The position numbers and the translations under genes were made by a program. From Micromonospora costi (lineage in GTDB: Bacteria > Actinomycetota > Actinomycetes > Mycobacteriales > Micromonosporaceae), in the NCBI RefSeq assembly GCF_003626655.1, contig NZ_RBAN01000006.1, positions 1 through 64,000 on the forward strand: a stretch of DNA of 64,000 bases. Reading direction: 5' to 3'. Positions 9,367-18,251 of the stretch are shown one piece after another (position 1 is the first letter of the stretch; each line of letters opens with the position of its first letter). The notes beneath the pieces were generated by a model. The model searched no databases, was not told the DNA's origin, and saw only the letters and a program-made list of their open reading frames with translations.

Positions 9367-10644
9367 ATGGGCGAGCAGCTCGGGCAGCTCGCGCTGGTGG
9401 CGGTGCTGGTGCTGGTCAACGCCGCCCTCTCGGGCAGCGAGATGGCCCTGGTGACGCTGCGCGAGGGGCAGCTGCGCCGGCTGGGGCGGCGCTCCCGCGC
9501 GGGGGAGCGGCTGGTCCGGCTCTCCCGTGACCCGAACCGTTACCTGGGCACCATCCAGTTGGGCATCACCCTCGCCGGTTTCCTCGCGTCCGCGGCCGCC
9601 GCCGTGAGTCTCGCGGAGCCGCTGGTCGGCCCGCTGGGCTTCCTCGGCCGGCTGGCCCGTCCCACCGCCGTTGTCGTGGTGACCGTGATCCTGACCTTCG
9701 TGACGCTGGTCGTGGGGGAGTTGGCGCCGAAGCGGCTCGCGATGCAGCGGGCCGAGCGGTGGGCGTTGGTCAGCGCCGGGCCGCTGGACGTGCTCGCCCG
9801 GCTGTCCCGGCCCGCCGTCTGGCTGCTGAGCGTCACCACGAACATGGTGGTGCGGCTGGCTGGGGGCGACCCGCGGGCCCGCCGTGAGGAGGTCACGGAG
9901 GAGGAGCTGCGCGAGATGCTGGTCAGCCAGCGTGGCCTCTCCGCCCAGCAGCGGGAGATCCTCACGGGGGCGTTCGACATCGCCGGCCGCACGTTGCGGG
10001 AGATCCTCGTGGCGCGGCGGGACGTGACGACGCTGCCCGCCGCGCTCTCCCCGCAGGAGGGTATGCGCCGGCTCGCCGCCGCGGGTCGCTCCCGGGCGCC
10101 GGTGACCGGGCCCGGCGGCCTGGACGAGGTCATCGGGGTGGTGCACATCCGTGACCTGGTGGACCCGACGCGCGGCACCGTGGGGGAGCGGGCCCGGCCG
10201 CCGCTGCTGCTGCCCGCGTCCCTGCCGGTGTCCGACGCGCTGCGGCAGCTGCGTCAGCAGCACCAGCAGCTCGCGCTGGCGGTCGACGAGCACGGCGGCA
10301 TCGACGGCATGATCACCCTGGAGGACCTGCTCGCCGAGGTGGTCGGCGAGCTGTACGACGAGACGGACCGGGACGTGTGCGGTGTCGTCCGGGAACCGGA
10401 CGGTGCGCTGCTGCTGCCCGGCGACTTCCCCCTGCACGACCTGCCGGACGTGGGGGTGCGGCTCAGCTTCCCCGTGTCCCGGGAGTACACCACCGTGGCG
10501 GGGCTGGTGCTGGCCGGCCTCGGCCACCTGCCCAGCGGGCCGGGGGAGACCGTCCGGCTGCCCGGGCTGACCATCGAGGTGGTCGAGGTCCACGACCGGG
10601 CGGTACGGCGGGTGCGGCTGCGCGGCTTCGTGCCGGACGACTGA
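9367..10644 (+). CDS. CNNM/CorC-type membrane protein with CBS domains (hemolysin-family)
   Basis: A 425-residue protein. Residues 1-~170 form the DUF21/CNNM membrane domain with three to four hydrophobic spans and the conserved ELAPKRLA turn. Residues ~200-335 form a CBS pair (ILVARRDVTTLPA ... VIGVVHIRDL ... LALAVDEHGGIDGMITLEDLLAEVVGEL). The last ~80 residues are a CorC_HlyC domain. These proteins are linked to magnesium/cobalt efflux; despite the hemolysin name, cell lysis is not their established role. GGGGGT lies before ATG 9367. Confidence 0.88.
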   Translation: MGEQLGQLALVAVLVLVNAALSGSEMALVTLREGQLRRLGRRSRAGERLVRLSRDPNRYLGTIQLGITLAGFLASAAAAVSLAEPLVGPLGFLGRLARPTAVVVVTVILTFVTLVVGELAPKRLAMQRAERWALVSAGPLDVLARLSRPAVWLLSVTTNMVVRLAGGDPRARREEVTEEELREMLVSQRGLSAQQREILTGAFDIAGRTLREILVARRDVTTLPAALSPQEGMRRLAAAGRSRAPVTGPGGLDEVIGVVHIRDLVDPTRGTVGERARPPLLLPASLPVSDALRQLRQQHQQLALAVDEHGGIDGMITLEDLLAEVVGELYDETDRDVCGVVREPDGALLLPGDFPLHDLPDVGVRLSFPVSREYTTVAGLVLAGLGHLPSGPGETVRLPGLTIEVVEVHDRAVRRVRLRGFVPDD

Positions 10645-10811
10645 GCACCGCGCCGGGCCGGCCCGGGGCAGGAGCTGCGGGCACCCGCCGACGGAACGCG
10701 CCGACCCGGCGCGGGGGCGGAGCCGCGGTCATCCGCCGGCGGCCGCACCCTGCGGGGGAAAAGCCAGCATTCCGCCCACGGCCACGGCGCGACGCCCGTA
10801 CCGTCCGATAT

Positions 10812-10994
10812 GTGAAGGACCGAGGGTTGCGGACGTTCGTGACAGTGCTCGCGGGGCTCGCGGTGATCTACTTCGGCACCACGGGTCGGGACCCGGACGA
10901 GGGCCGGGGGCTCACCGGCGGCCTGGTGCTGCTCGCCCTGGCCGCCTCGCTGCTCGTGTGGCACCTGACCAAGCCGGGACAGCCGGCGAAGTAG
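10812..10994 (+). CDS. Small two-span membrane protein, likely leaderless
   Basis: A 60-residue protein with two hydrophobic helices (TFVTVLAGLAVIYFG and LVLLALAASLLVWHL) joined by an acidic loop (GRDPDEGRG). There is no Shine-Dalgarno sequence. A TACCGT box at 10799-10804 ends seven bases before GTG 10812, which fits a leaderless transcript. The function is unknown. Confidence 0.6.
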   Translation: MKDRGLRTFVTVLAGLAVIYFGTTGRDPDEGRGLTGGLVLLALAASLLVWHLTKPGQPAK

Positions 10995-11007
10995 GACGCC
11001 GGCGGCC

Positions 11008-11661
11008 TCACCGGCGGGCCGCGCCGCGCGTGATCTCCCCGGCCGACTCCTCGCCGAGCGCCACGCGGACGAGCGCGGAGGCGAGCCGGCCGAAGTCGGC
11101 GTCGCGGACCAGGCCGGCGAGCTTGTCCGGCTTCTCCGGCAGGCCGAGCCGCTTCGCACCGGACAGGGTCCGCCGGTCGGTGAACGGTCGCAGATCCGGC
11201 CAGACCGCCTGCGCCTCGCGCAGGAAGATGTCCGCGCCGGTGGGGCCGATGCCGGGAAACTCGGTGAGCAGCCGGCGCAGCGCGGCCGGCGCGTCCCCGG
11301 CCTCGCGGTGCAGGCGCCGCAGGTCCCCGTGCCAGCGGTCCAGGCAGAGCCGCGCCCCCGTGCCGAGCATGGTGGCCGTCCGCTCGTCGTAGCGGCGGTA
11401 GTGGCCGCGACCGAGCGCGTCGACCCGCTGCTGCCAGCTCGCCGCCTCCATCGCCTGCGGTGTCCGGTAGCCGGCGGCGAAGAGTTCCCGCGCGGCGGAC
11501 ACCGCCACGCAGGCCCGGATGCGGGTGCTCAGCAGCGTGGCCAGTACCAGCAACTGGTACAGCGGCCCCGGCCGGTCCGCGAGCCGGATGCCGGCCTCCT
11601 CGGCGTACGTGTGTTCCTGCCGGTCCAGCAGGACCCGCGCCACCGCCCGATCGTCAGCCAC
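11008..11661 (-). CDS. HhH-GPD-type DNA glycosylase / endonuclease III-like protein
   Basis: A 217-residue protein from GTG 11661. It contains a helix-hairpin-helix motif (LLTEFPGIGPTGADIFL) and the alpha-helical layout of base-excision glycosylases, with RGHYRRYDERTATML before it. The C-terminal four-cysteine iron-sulfur loop of classical endonuclease III is absent, so it belongs to the cluster-less branch. The likely role is removal of damaged bases. A longer upstream reading frame exists, but its extra residues look non-coding. Confidence 0.7.
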   Translation of the reverse strand: MADDRAVARVLLDRQEHTYAEEAGIRLADRPGPLYQLLVLATLLSTRIRACVAVSAARELFAAGYRTPQAMEAASWQQRVDALGRGHYRRYDERTATMLGTGARLCLDRWHGDLRRLHREAGDAPAALRRLLTEFPGIGPTGADIFLREAQAVWPDLRPFTDRRTLSGAKRLGLPEKPDKLAGLVRDADFGRLASALVRVALGEESAGEITRGAARR

Positions 11662-11822
11662 GCCCCCGGTGTACCCGCCCACCGCCCGGCTAGCCGCGGC
11701 GTGGCGAATCCGGCGCCCGTCGCGGCCGGCGCCGTCGCGGCGGCGAATGGCGGTGGCGGCGACGGGTAACCGGCCGTGGAGGCGGTCGATGCCGTGAGCC
11801 GTCCACGCGGAAGGAGACACCG

Positions 11823-12029
11823 GTGGTCAACCCGCAGCAGGAGGAGTTGCGACGCAACGACAAGGGCGCGACGAGCCAGTACAGCAAGGGCCCGAAGCCG
11901 ACCGGCCATCCGCTCAACCGGGGGTCGTCCCGCGGCGACCAGGGCCGGCCGGTCCCGAAGGGGCAGGCGTCGCCGTACGGCCCGGCCGGTGAGCCGCTGG
12001 CCGACGACGAGAGCGACGCGCGGGGCTGA
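11823..12029 (+). CDS. Small hydrophilic disordered protein
   Basis: A 68-residue protein with no hydrophobic core. It is rich in Gly, Pro, Ser, Gln and charged residues (NPQQEELRRNDKGATSQYSKG). A strong ribosome site GGAAGGAGA (11808-11816) precedes GTG 11823. No family is recognised. It is divergent from the glycosylase gene. Confidence 0.6.
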   Translation: MVNPQQEELRRNDKGATSQYSKGPKPTGHPLNRGSSRGDQGRPVPKGQASPYGPAGEPLADDESDARG

Positions 12030-12032
12030 GCG

Positions 12033-12506
12033 TCACCTGCGCTTGCAGGGCGGTCGCAGCCGGTTCCACGTGGCTGCGGCCGCCAACCCGTACACGAGGT
12101 GCGGCACGATGTCGCTGATCCAGTCCGACCGGCTCCAGGTGCGTGGGTCGGTGACCTTCAGCGCCGTGAGCGAACCGTCCGTCATGGTCATGGCGCCGGC
12201 GCCGAGCAGACCCCCGGCCGTGGCCAGCGGCCACCGGCGGCCCCGGGCGAGCAGCGCGAAGCCGACGCCGACGCCGATGCCCGTGGCGTAGCCGAGCAGC
12301 GCGCCGAGCCCCGAGCGACGGTTCGTTGCCTTCGGACCCGTGCCCAGGTCGACGTGCACCGCGCCGGCCAGCCGTCCGACCGCGTCGTCCGGTGTGCTGG
12401 AGGCCGGGCGGGCCCGCAGCACCATGTCCAGGTATGTCACCACGTTCAGAGCGGTGCTGCCGACGGCGCCCGCGATGGCGCCGTCGGTCAGCTCGGCCGT
12501 CCTCAC
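12033..12506 (-). CDS. Small hypothetical membrane protein
   Basis: A 157-residue protein with Gly/Ala-rich hydrophobic stretches near residues 9-22, 68-90, 92-106 and 135-147, so probably three to four short spans. GTG 12506 overlaps the stop of the preceding minus-strand gene as GTGA, so the two are translationally coupled. No family is recognised. It converges with the 11823-12029 gene. Confidence 0.6.
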   Translation of the reverse strand: MRTAELTDGAIAGAVGSTALNVVTYLDMVLRARPASSTPDDAVGRLAGAVHVDLGTGPKATNRRSGLGALLGYATGIGVGVGFALLARGRRWPLATAGGLLGAGAMTMTDGSLTALKVTDPRTWSRSDWISDIVPHLVYGLAAAATWNRLRPPCKRR

Positions 12507-12715
12507 TTCGGGTCGCCCGGTTCGCGCTCGCCCTTGGGGCCGTAGACCCGCTCGCCCCGGATCACACCGCGCTGGCCCCGGTCCTCCTGGAGGATCCGGT
12601 TCGCGACCTGGTTGGCCCGGCCGTCGGGCACCCGCCGTCCGGAGTCGTCGATCGCGTTGCGCAGCCGTGCCCGCAGCTTGTCGTACGCGTTGCTACCCGG
12701 CCGTGGTCCTGGCAT
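12503..12715 (-). CDS. Small basic hypothetical protein
   Basis: A 70-residue charged protein (PGPRPGSNAYDKLRARLRNAID...) that resembles small actinobacterial DNA- or stress-associated proteins, but I cannot name a family. GGAGGAGG at 12722-12729 (read on the minus strand) lies at good spacing from ATG 12715. A GTG at 12718 is an alternative. It forms a two-gene unit with the membrane protein downstream. Confidence 0.55.
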   Translation of the reverse strand: MPGPRPGSNAYDKLRARLRNAIDDSGRRVPDGRANQVANRILQEDRGQRGVIRGERVYGPKGEREPGDPK

Positions 12716-12779
12716 CACTGCCTCCTCCGGTCGCTGTCGCCGATGGCGTACCGGAGGCGTCTACCCGTTGCGCGTCTGG

Positions 12780-13664
12780 TCAACCGTGCGCGGCGCGGAC
12801 GACGGCCACCGGGCAGTCCGCGTGGTGCAGCACCGACTGGCTCACCGACCCCAGCAGCAACCCGGTGAACTCGCCGCGCCCCCGCCCACCGACCACCAGC
12901 AGTTGGGCGTCGCGGGACGCCTCGGCGAGCGCCGCGCCGGCGCGGGCGTGCACCGCCCGCCGGGTCACCCGCAGCCCCGGGTACCGGTCGCCGAGACCGG
13001 CGACGGCCTCGTCGAGCACCCGTTCCTCCTCGCGGTGCAGCAGGGCCTCGTCGTACACGAGCGGTTGCATGTCGCCCGGGCCGGTGGAGACCGGATGGCG
13101 GTACGCGTGCAGCGCGAGCAGGTCGGCGCCACGCGCGGCGGCGGTGTCGGCGGCGAACTGGACGGCCAGGGTGGACAGGTCCGATCCGTCCACGCCGACC
13201 ACGACCGGTCCGTCGGTGCGTGTCGTGCCGCGTACCACCAGCACCGGGCAGTCGGCGTACGACGTCACCTGGATGGCGACGGAGCCGACGATCAGGGCGG
13301 AGAAGCCGCCCAGCCCCCGGTCGCCGAGCACGATCATGGCGGCGGCGGGCGCCTCCCCGAGCAGCACCGCGGACGCCTCCCCGTCGATGATCTCGCCGGA
13401 GACCCGTACGCCGGGCGCGGCGGTCTCGGCCTCGGCGACCGCGGTGGCGACCAGCTCCTGGGCCTGCTCGCGCAGCCCGCCCCCGGGTGGGCCGTCGGCC
13501 GGCGGGGCGAGCGGCACGTGCAGCAGCGGCCAGATGAACCCGTGGACGACCCGCAGCGGCCGGTTGCGGCGGGTCGCCTCGACCGCGGCGACGCGCACCG
13601 CGCGCAGCGCGGGCTCGGAGCCGTCCACGCCGACCACCACGGCCGCGCCGTCCGACGAGTTCAC
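12780..13664 (-). CDS. Tandem universal stress protein (UspA x2)
   Basis: A 294-residue protein with two Usp domains. Each begins VVVGVDGS and ends with the ATP-binding Gly motif: GDRGLGGFSALIVGSVA in the first and GGRGRGEFTGLLLGSVS in the second. This tandem form is common in actinomycetes under oxygen limitation or dormancy regulation. GGGAGGTGG lies just upstream of GTG 13664. It is divergent from the methyltransferase gene, with about 118 bases between. Confidence 0.92.
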   Translation of the reverse strand: MNSSDGAAVVVGVDGSEPALRAVRVAAVEATRRNRPLRVVHGFIWPLLHVPLAPPADGPPGGGLREQAQELVATAVAEAETAAPGVRVSGEIIDGEASAVLLGEAPAAAMIVLGDRGLGGFSALIVGSVAIQVTSYADCPVLVVRGTTRTDGPVVVGVDGSDLSTLAVQFAADTAAARGADLLALHAYRHPVSTGPGDMQPLVYDEALLHREEERVLDEAVAGLGDRYPGLRVTRRAVHARAGAALAEASRDAQLLVVGGRGRGEFTGLLLGSVSQSVLHHADCPVAVVRAAHG

Positions 13665-13782
13665 CGTCCACCTCCCGCCCACTGCGGCCAGTATCCCGGC
13701 CGCCCCGGGGCCGCCGGAGCGATACCGCGCGAGACGCCCGGTCGGTACGCTGGCGGCGACCACCGGGGAGGGAGCGTCATCG

Positions 13783-14529
13783 ATGGTTGAGCCGGAGCAG
13801 CCGAGCACCGCCCGCATGATCGACTTCTGGCTCGGCGGGGACCACCACTTCCCGGTCGACGTCGCCGCGGCGGAGGCCTTCGAGCGGGCGTACGGGCCGT
13901 GCGCGCCGGTGTTTCGCGCGTTGCGCGCCTTCCTGGGCCGCGCGGTGCGGGCGGTGGCCGACCGCGGGGTGGACGGGTTCCTGGTGTTCGGTGCCGGGGT
14001 GCCCACGAGGGGCAACGTGCACGAGGCGGCACCGGAGGCGACGGTGCTCTACACGGACGTGGACCCGGTCACCATCCGGCTCGGGCAGCGCATCCTCGCC
14101 GGCAGCGACCGGGCCGGCTACGGCTACGGCGACGCCACGGACGTCGGCACGATCGACCCGGCCCAACTGCACCGGTTCGTGCCGGGCTGGGGGCGGCGGC
14201 CGGTGGGCGTGGTCTTCCTGGGCCTCGCGGCGTTCCTCGACGACGACACGCTGGCCCGGACGCTCGACGAACTCTATGCGGCGGCGGCGCCGGGCAGTTG
14301 CCTCGCCATCGACTTCGACACCGAGGAGCTGGCCGGGTATCCGGAGGCGCTGGCCATGATGGGCCCCGCGTTCCGGATGCGGTCGCCGGCGGCGTTCCGG
14401 CCGCTGCTGGGCCGCTGGACGCCCACCGACGACGGAATTGTTCCGGTCACCCACTGGCGGCCCCAGGGGCCGCCGCCGCAGCTGCCCGACGCGTTCCACG
14501 GCGCCGTCGCGGTCCGCGGGGAGGACTGA
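13783..14529 (+). CDS. SAM-dependent methyltransferase, DUF574 family
   Basis: A 248-residue protein opening with STARMIDFWLGGDHHFPVD, the signature of the actinobacterial S-adenosylmethionine methyltransferase family PF04672. A modified glycine loop (LVFGAGVPTRGNVHE) and the acidic VLYTDVDP follow, as expected for a Rossmann SAM site. The substrate is unknown. Ribosome site GGGGAGGGAG precedes ATG 13783. A TACGCT box lies at 13746-13751. Confidence 0.88.
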   Translation: MVEPEQPSTARMIDFWLGGDHHFPVDVAAAEAFERAYGPCAPVFRALRAFLGRAVRAVADRGVDGFLVFGAGVPTRGNVHEAAPEATVLYTDVDPVTIRLGQRILAGSDRAGYGYGDATDVGTIDPAQLHRFVPGWGRRPVGVVFLGLAAFLDDDTLARTLDELYAAAAPGSCLAIDFDTEELAGYPEALAMMGPAFRMRSPAAFRPLLGRWTPTDDGIVPVTHWRPQGPPPQLPDAFHGAVAVRGED

Positions 14530-14618
14530 GCCGCGCGTCGCGTGGGCACCCTGTCCGGCGCGGTCGGGGACCCTCCGTATGATGCTTGCCCTACTGCAAG
14601 TTTCGCGGAGGAACAACC

Positions 14619-15797
14619 ATGCTGGACACCCCCGATCCGGTGGCGCGCACCCTGCGCGCGGCCCCGCCCGACCAGCTCGCGGAGGCCGCCGACAGCGCCA
14701 TTCGGTCCCTGCTGGGGGCGAGCCGGACCGACGTGTTCATCGCCGACTACCGGATCAGCGGCCTGTGGCCGGTGCTCGATCCGGAGCTGCCGGACGCCGG
14801 TTTCCTCGACTGTCAGGGGGTGGCCCAGCGCTGCTTCAGCAGCCAGCGGCCCGTCCGTGACGCGGCGGACGACGGCCGGTGCCGGCTCTACCTGCCGCTG
14901 ACGGTGTGGGGTGAGCGGCTCGGTGTGCTGATGATCGAGCTGCCGGACGGGCCCGGCCCGGGGGTCGAGGAACGGGCGGCCGACATCGCCGGGGACCTGG
15001 CCGTGGCGCTGCGCGCCGCCGACCGGGAGACCGACCGCTACCGCCGGGTACGACGCCGGGAACGGCTCACCATGGCCGCCGAGATGCAGTGGGAACTGCT
15101 GCCCGGGCGCAGTGTCACCCACGAGACGTTCCACCTCGCCGGCCAGCTCGAACCGGCGTACACAGTGGGCGGTGACCACTTCGACTGGTCCCTCGACGGT
15201 GACACGTTGACCGTCACGGTCCTCAACGGTGACGGCACCGGCCTGTCCGCGTCGCTGCTCACCGCGGTCGCGGTCAACGCGATGCGCAACGCCCGCCGCT
15301 CCGAGGGCGGCCTGGTCGAGCAGGCGGAGCTGGCCTCGGACACGCTCTACTACCAGCACCGCGGCCGGCGGCACGTGGCCACGTTGCTGCTCGAACTCGA
15401 CGTGCGCACCGGGCGGATACGGGCGGTGGACGCCGGCTCGCCGCACGTGCTGCGGCTGCGCGGCGGCACCGTCGAGCCGATCGGGCTGGACCAGCAGCTG
15501 CCGCTGGGCATGTTCGCCGAGGCCCGCTACGACCTGCAGGAGTTCACGCTGGCGCCGGGCGACCGGCTCTTCGTGGTGAGCGACGGGGTCTGGGCGGCCA
15601 CTCCCGCGGGCCAGGAACCGTACGGGGACCGGGCGATGGCCCGGGCCATGCGGTCCACGCGGTTGCAGCCGGCGGCCGAGGCGGTTGGTACGGTGATGCG
15701 CGAACTTCACGCCTACCATGCGGACACGGACCTGCGCGACGACGCCGTCGTGGTCTGCCTTGACTGGCACGGTGTCCGTGGCCGGGATGCCGGGTGA
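14619..15797 (+). CDS. PP2C/SpoIIE-type phosphatase with N-terminal GAF-like domain
   Basis: A 392-residue protein. Residues ~20-135 look like a GAF sensor (TDVFIADYRISGLWPVLD ... PLTVWGERLGVLMIELP). Residues ~150-385 are a PP2C sigma-phosphatase (MAAEMQWELLPG, GGDHFDWSL, LNGDGTGLSASLL, DRLFVVSDGVWAA, DDAVVVCLDW). It probably dephosphorylates an anti-sigma antagonist. GGAGGAAC precedes ATG 14619, and TATGAT at 14578-14583 is a possible -10 box. No kinase or antagonist gene is adjacent. Confidence 0.88.
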   Translation: MLDTPDPVARTLRAAPPDQLAEAADSAIRSLLGASRTDVFIADYRISGLWPVLDPELPDAGFLDCQGVAQRCFSSQRPVRDAADDGRCRLYLPLTVWGERLGVLMIELPDGPGPGVEERAADIAGDLAVALRAADRETDRYRRVRRRERLTMAAEMQWELLPGRSVTHETFHLAGQLEPAYTVGGDHFDWSLDGDTLTVTVLNGDGTGLSASLLTAVAVNAMRNARRSEGGLVEQAELASDTLYYQHRGRRHVATLLLELDVRTGRIRAVDAGSPHVLRLRGGTVEPIGLDQQLPLGMFAEARYDLQEFTLAPGDRLFVVSDGVWAATPAGQEPYGDRAMARAMRSTRLQPAAEAVGTVMRELHAYHADTDLRDDAVVVCLDWHGVRGRDAG

Positions 15798-15853
15798 CGG
15801 GCGCGGCCGCGATGGTCAGGCAGCAGCAGCGGGACGATGGCAGGTGACATCGG

Positions 15854-16324
15854 GTGGAGCGACCTCCAAATCTCGCCGCGGCGATCGAGGCCGCCGCGGA
15901 GGCACTCGTGGCCGTGCTCGACTCGACCGCGTCGCGGCACCAGATCTCGGTCTCCCCGACGCAGCTGCGGGTGCTGTCGCTGATCAGCGCCCGGCCGTCG
16001 ACCAACGTCAACCGGTTGGCCGAGCTGCTGGACGTGGTGCCGTCCTCGGCGAGCCGGCTCTGCGACCGGCTGGAGGCGATCGGGCTGCTGCGCCGCGCGG
16101 CGGATCCCCGGGACCGCCGCGAGGTCCGGTTGCTGCCCACGGCGGCCGGCGAGAACCTCCTGCGCGACCTGGCCGAGCGCCGGCACCGGGCGGTGCAGGC
16201 GGTGCTCGACCGGATGCCGCAACGCACGCAGCACGAGCTGCTGCTCGCTCTGCTGGCGTTCACGCAGGCCGCGGCCAGGGGAGCGGGCGAGCCGCAGGAG
16301 GATCCGACGGTACGGACGGCCTGA
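15854..16324 (+). CDS. MarR-family transcriptional regulator
   Basis: A 156-residue winged-helix protein. It contains LRVLSLISARPSTNVNRLAELLDVVPSSASRLCDRLEAIGLL and the wing ADPRDRREVRLLPT. It follows the phosphatase gene after 56 bases and may share its transcript. There is no ribosome site of note before GTG 15854. The target is unknown. Confidence 0.82.
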   Translation: MERPPNLAAAIEAAAEALVAVLDSTASRHQISVSPTQLRVLSLISARPSTNVNRLAELLDVVPSSASRLCDRLEAIGLLRRAADPRDRREVRLLPTAAGENLLRDLAERRHRAVQAVLDRMPQRTQHELLLALLAFTQAAARGAGEPQEDPTVRTA

Positions 16325-16704
16325 CCGGCCGCGCCGCCGCGCCTGGCTGCCGTGATCGACGTCGGGTGGGTGGCGGGCGATGGCGGTGGTCCAGGCGGCG
16401 AGGCGTGGCTCATTCGGGGGCGGCTCCTATCGTCCTAGGATGCCGTACGGGTGGTGAGGCACACCACACGCGACAGGCACACGCCGGCCCGGCCCTCGGG
16501 GCAACGGGGGAAGGCGAGCAGCCCGATATAGTGGCAGCGCAACTCGTCCGGCCCGCGATCGTCGATCGCGGGCCGACTTCAGGCGAAGGTCCCGTTCGGC
16601 GGGGCCGCGGAGAGGGCGCCGGCGGTGGCCGGCCCGACAGTGCGCACGTCTTCCCGCAGCGCCCGACGCGGTCGGGCGCCGGATCGTGTGGCGGAGGAGG
16701 TTCG
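16325..16704 (+). promoter_or_regulatory. 380-bp intergenic region with promoter-like box and leader hairpin
   Basis: No gene is visible. A TATAGT box lies at 16527-16532. About 17 bases later begins a perfect 12-bp hairpin, 16549-16560 with 16564-16575 around the loop GTC. A transcript from this promoter would carry the hairpin near its 5' end, about 130 bases before the phosphatidyltransferase start. The element could be an attenuator, a small RNA, or a terminator for the MarR gene. Confidence 0.45.
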
Positions 16705-17325
16705 GTGTCGCGTCGGCCGGCTGAGGCAGATCACCCCGGCGGCACGGCCAGCGGTCGCATCCTCACGCTGCCCAACCTCATCAGCTTCCTTCGGCTGCTC
16801 GGTGTGCCGCTGTTCCTCTACCTCCTGCTCGTCGTCCACGCGGACGTGGCGGCGCTCGTGGTGCTGGCCGTGGGCGGCACCACCGACTGGGTGGACGGCT
16901 GGGTCGCGCGCCGGTTGCGCCAGGTGAGCCGGCTGGGGGAGTTGCTCGACCCGCTCGCCGACCGCCTCTACATCCTCGCCACGCTGGTGGCGTTCACCGC
17001 CCGCGAGGTGGTGCCCTGGCAGTTCACCGCGGCGCTCCTCGCCCGGGAGCTGCTGCTGCTCGTCTCGCTGGCGGTGCTGCGCCGCTACGGGTACGGGCCG
17101 CCGCCGGTGCACTACGTCGGCAAGACCGCCACGTTCCTGCTGCTGGCCGCGTTCCCGACGCTGCTGCTGGCGCACGCGGTGTCCGGCGCCGAGGCGGCGG
17201 CCGGCGCGATCGGCTGGGCGTTGGCCTGGTGGGGTCTGGTGCTCTACTGGGTGGCCGGCGCCATGTACGTGGTGCAGGCGGTCCGGCTGATCCGGGCGGC
17301 GCGCGCGACGGGGGCGGCGGCGTGA
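16705..17325 (+). CDS. CDP-alcohol phosphatidyltransferase (PgsA-like)
   Basis: A 206-residue membrane enzyme that transfers a phosphatidyl group from CDP-diacylglycerol to an alcohol, most likely glycerol-3-phosphate. The family signature D-x2-DG-x2-AR-x8-G-x3-D-x3-D is intact in DWVDGWVARR...GELLDPLAD. Four to five hydrophobic helices surround it. GGAGGAGG lies five bases before GTG 16705. Its stop overlaps the next start as GTGA. It heads the conserved block running to 22891. Confidence 0.88.
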   Translation: MSRRPAEADHPGGTASGRILTLPNLISFLRLLGVPLFLYLLLVVHADVAALVVLAVGGTTDWVDGWVARRLRQVSRLGELLDPLADRLYILATLVAFTAREVVPWQFTAALLARELLLLVSLAVLRRYGYGPPPVHYVGKTATFLLLAAFPTLLLAHAVSGAEAAAGAIGWALAWWGLVLYWVAGAMYVVQAVRLIRAARATGAAA

Positions 17326-18251
17326 GCGCGGACGACCGGGGCGAGCGCCCGGCGCGCGTGTACGCGCCGGACTTCCTCACCGAGCTGTTCCGCAACCCCC
17401 TCGAGCCGGGGTACGCGGCGGCCGCGGAACGGCGGCGGGCGGATCCGCCTCCGCCGTGGCGGGCCCGGTCGACGCGGTCGGTCACCGTGGTCGTGCTGGT
17501 GGTGCTGGGGTTCCTCCTGGCGGTGGCGTACCGGCAGACGATGGAGGACGAGCCGGGGCGCAGCCAGGCCCGGTCGGGTCTGGTGGCGCAGATCAAGGAG
17601 CGGGAGCACGCGACCGACGAGTTGTCCGCCCGCGCCGACCAGCTGCGCGAGGAGGTCAGCCGGCAGCGGGACGCGGCGTTGAGCGGTTCAGCGGCGGCGC
17701 GGCTGCGGGACCTGGAGGCGGGGACCGGGCTGGGCCGGGTGCGTGGCGACGGGGTGGTGGTCCGGTTGGCGGACGCTCCCGGTGACGCGGACGCGGTGAC
17801 CGGCGCCGGGGCGGGCCCGCCGCGGGTGCTGTACAGCGACCTGCAGGGTGTGGCCAACGCGCTGTGGAGCGCCGGCGCGGAGGCGGTGTCGATCAACGGT
17901 CAGCGGTTGACCGCGACGTCGACGATCCGTTCCGCGGGCGAGGCGATCCTGGTGGACTTCCGGCCGGTGACGGGGCCGTACGAGGTGTCGGCGATCGGTC
18001 CGGATTCGATGAAGCGCAGGTTCGAGCAGAGCCGCAACGCGGCGTTGATGCGCGACGTGGCGCAGAAGACGGGTCTGTCGTTCGGGGTGCGGGAGGCGGA
18101 CGACCTCACCCTGCCGGCCGCTCCCGAGCCGCGGCTACGCTACGCGGAACCGCCGGAAAGCCCGAGCCCCTCGCCGTCGGGTGACCGGTCCGCCAGTCCC
18201 GGGGCGTCCGGTTCCGGGACGTCTCCCAGCCCCTCCGGAGGTGGTCGATGA
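17322..18251 (+). CDS. DUF881 protein (first copy)
   Basis: A 309-residue protein with one N-terminal membrane span (SVTVVVLVVLGFLLAVAY, about residues 48-65), a coiled coil, and an extracytoplasmic DUF881 domain (VRLADAPGD ... AVSINGQRLTATSTIRSAGEAILVDFRPVTGPYEVSAIG). The C-terminal ~40 residues are a Ser/Pro-rich tail. DUF881 resembles the fold of division protein partners, but its role is unproven. It overlaps both neighbours by 4 bases. Confidence 0.88.
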   Translation: MSADDRGERPARVYAPDFLTELFRNPLEPGYAAAAERRRADPPPPWRARSTRSVTVVVLVVLGFLLAVAYRQTMEDEPGRSQARSGLVAQIKEREHATDELSARADQLREEVSRQRDAALSGSAAARLRDLEAGTGLGRVRGDGVVVRLADAPGDADAVTGAGAGPPRVLYSDLQGVANALWSAGAEAVSINGQRLTATSTIRSAGEAILVDFRPVTGPYEVSAIGPDSMKRRFEQSRNAALMRDVAQKTGLSFGVREADDLTLPAAPEPRLRYAEPPESPSPSPSGDRSASPGASGSGTSPSPSGGGR

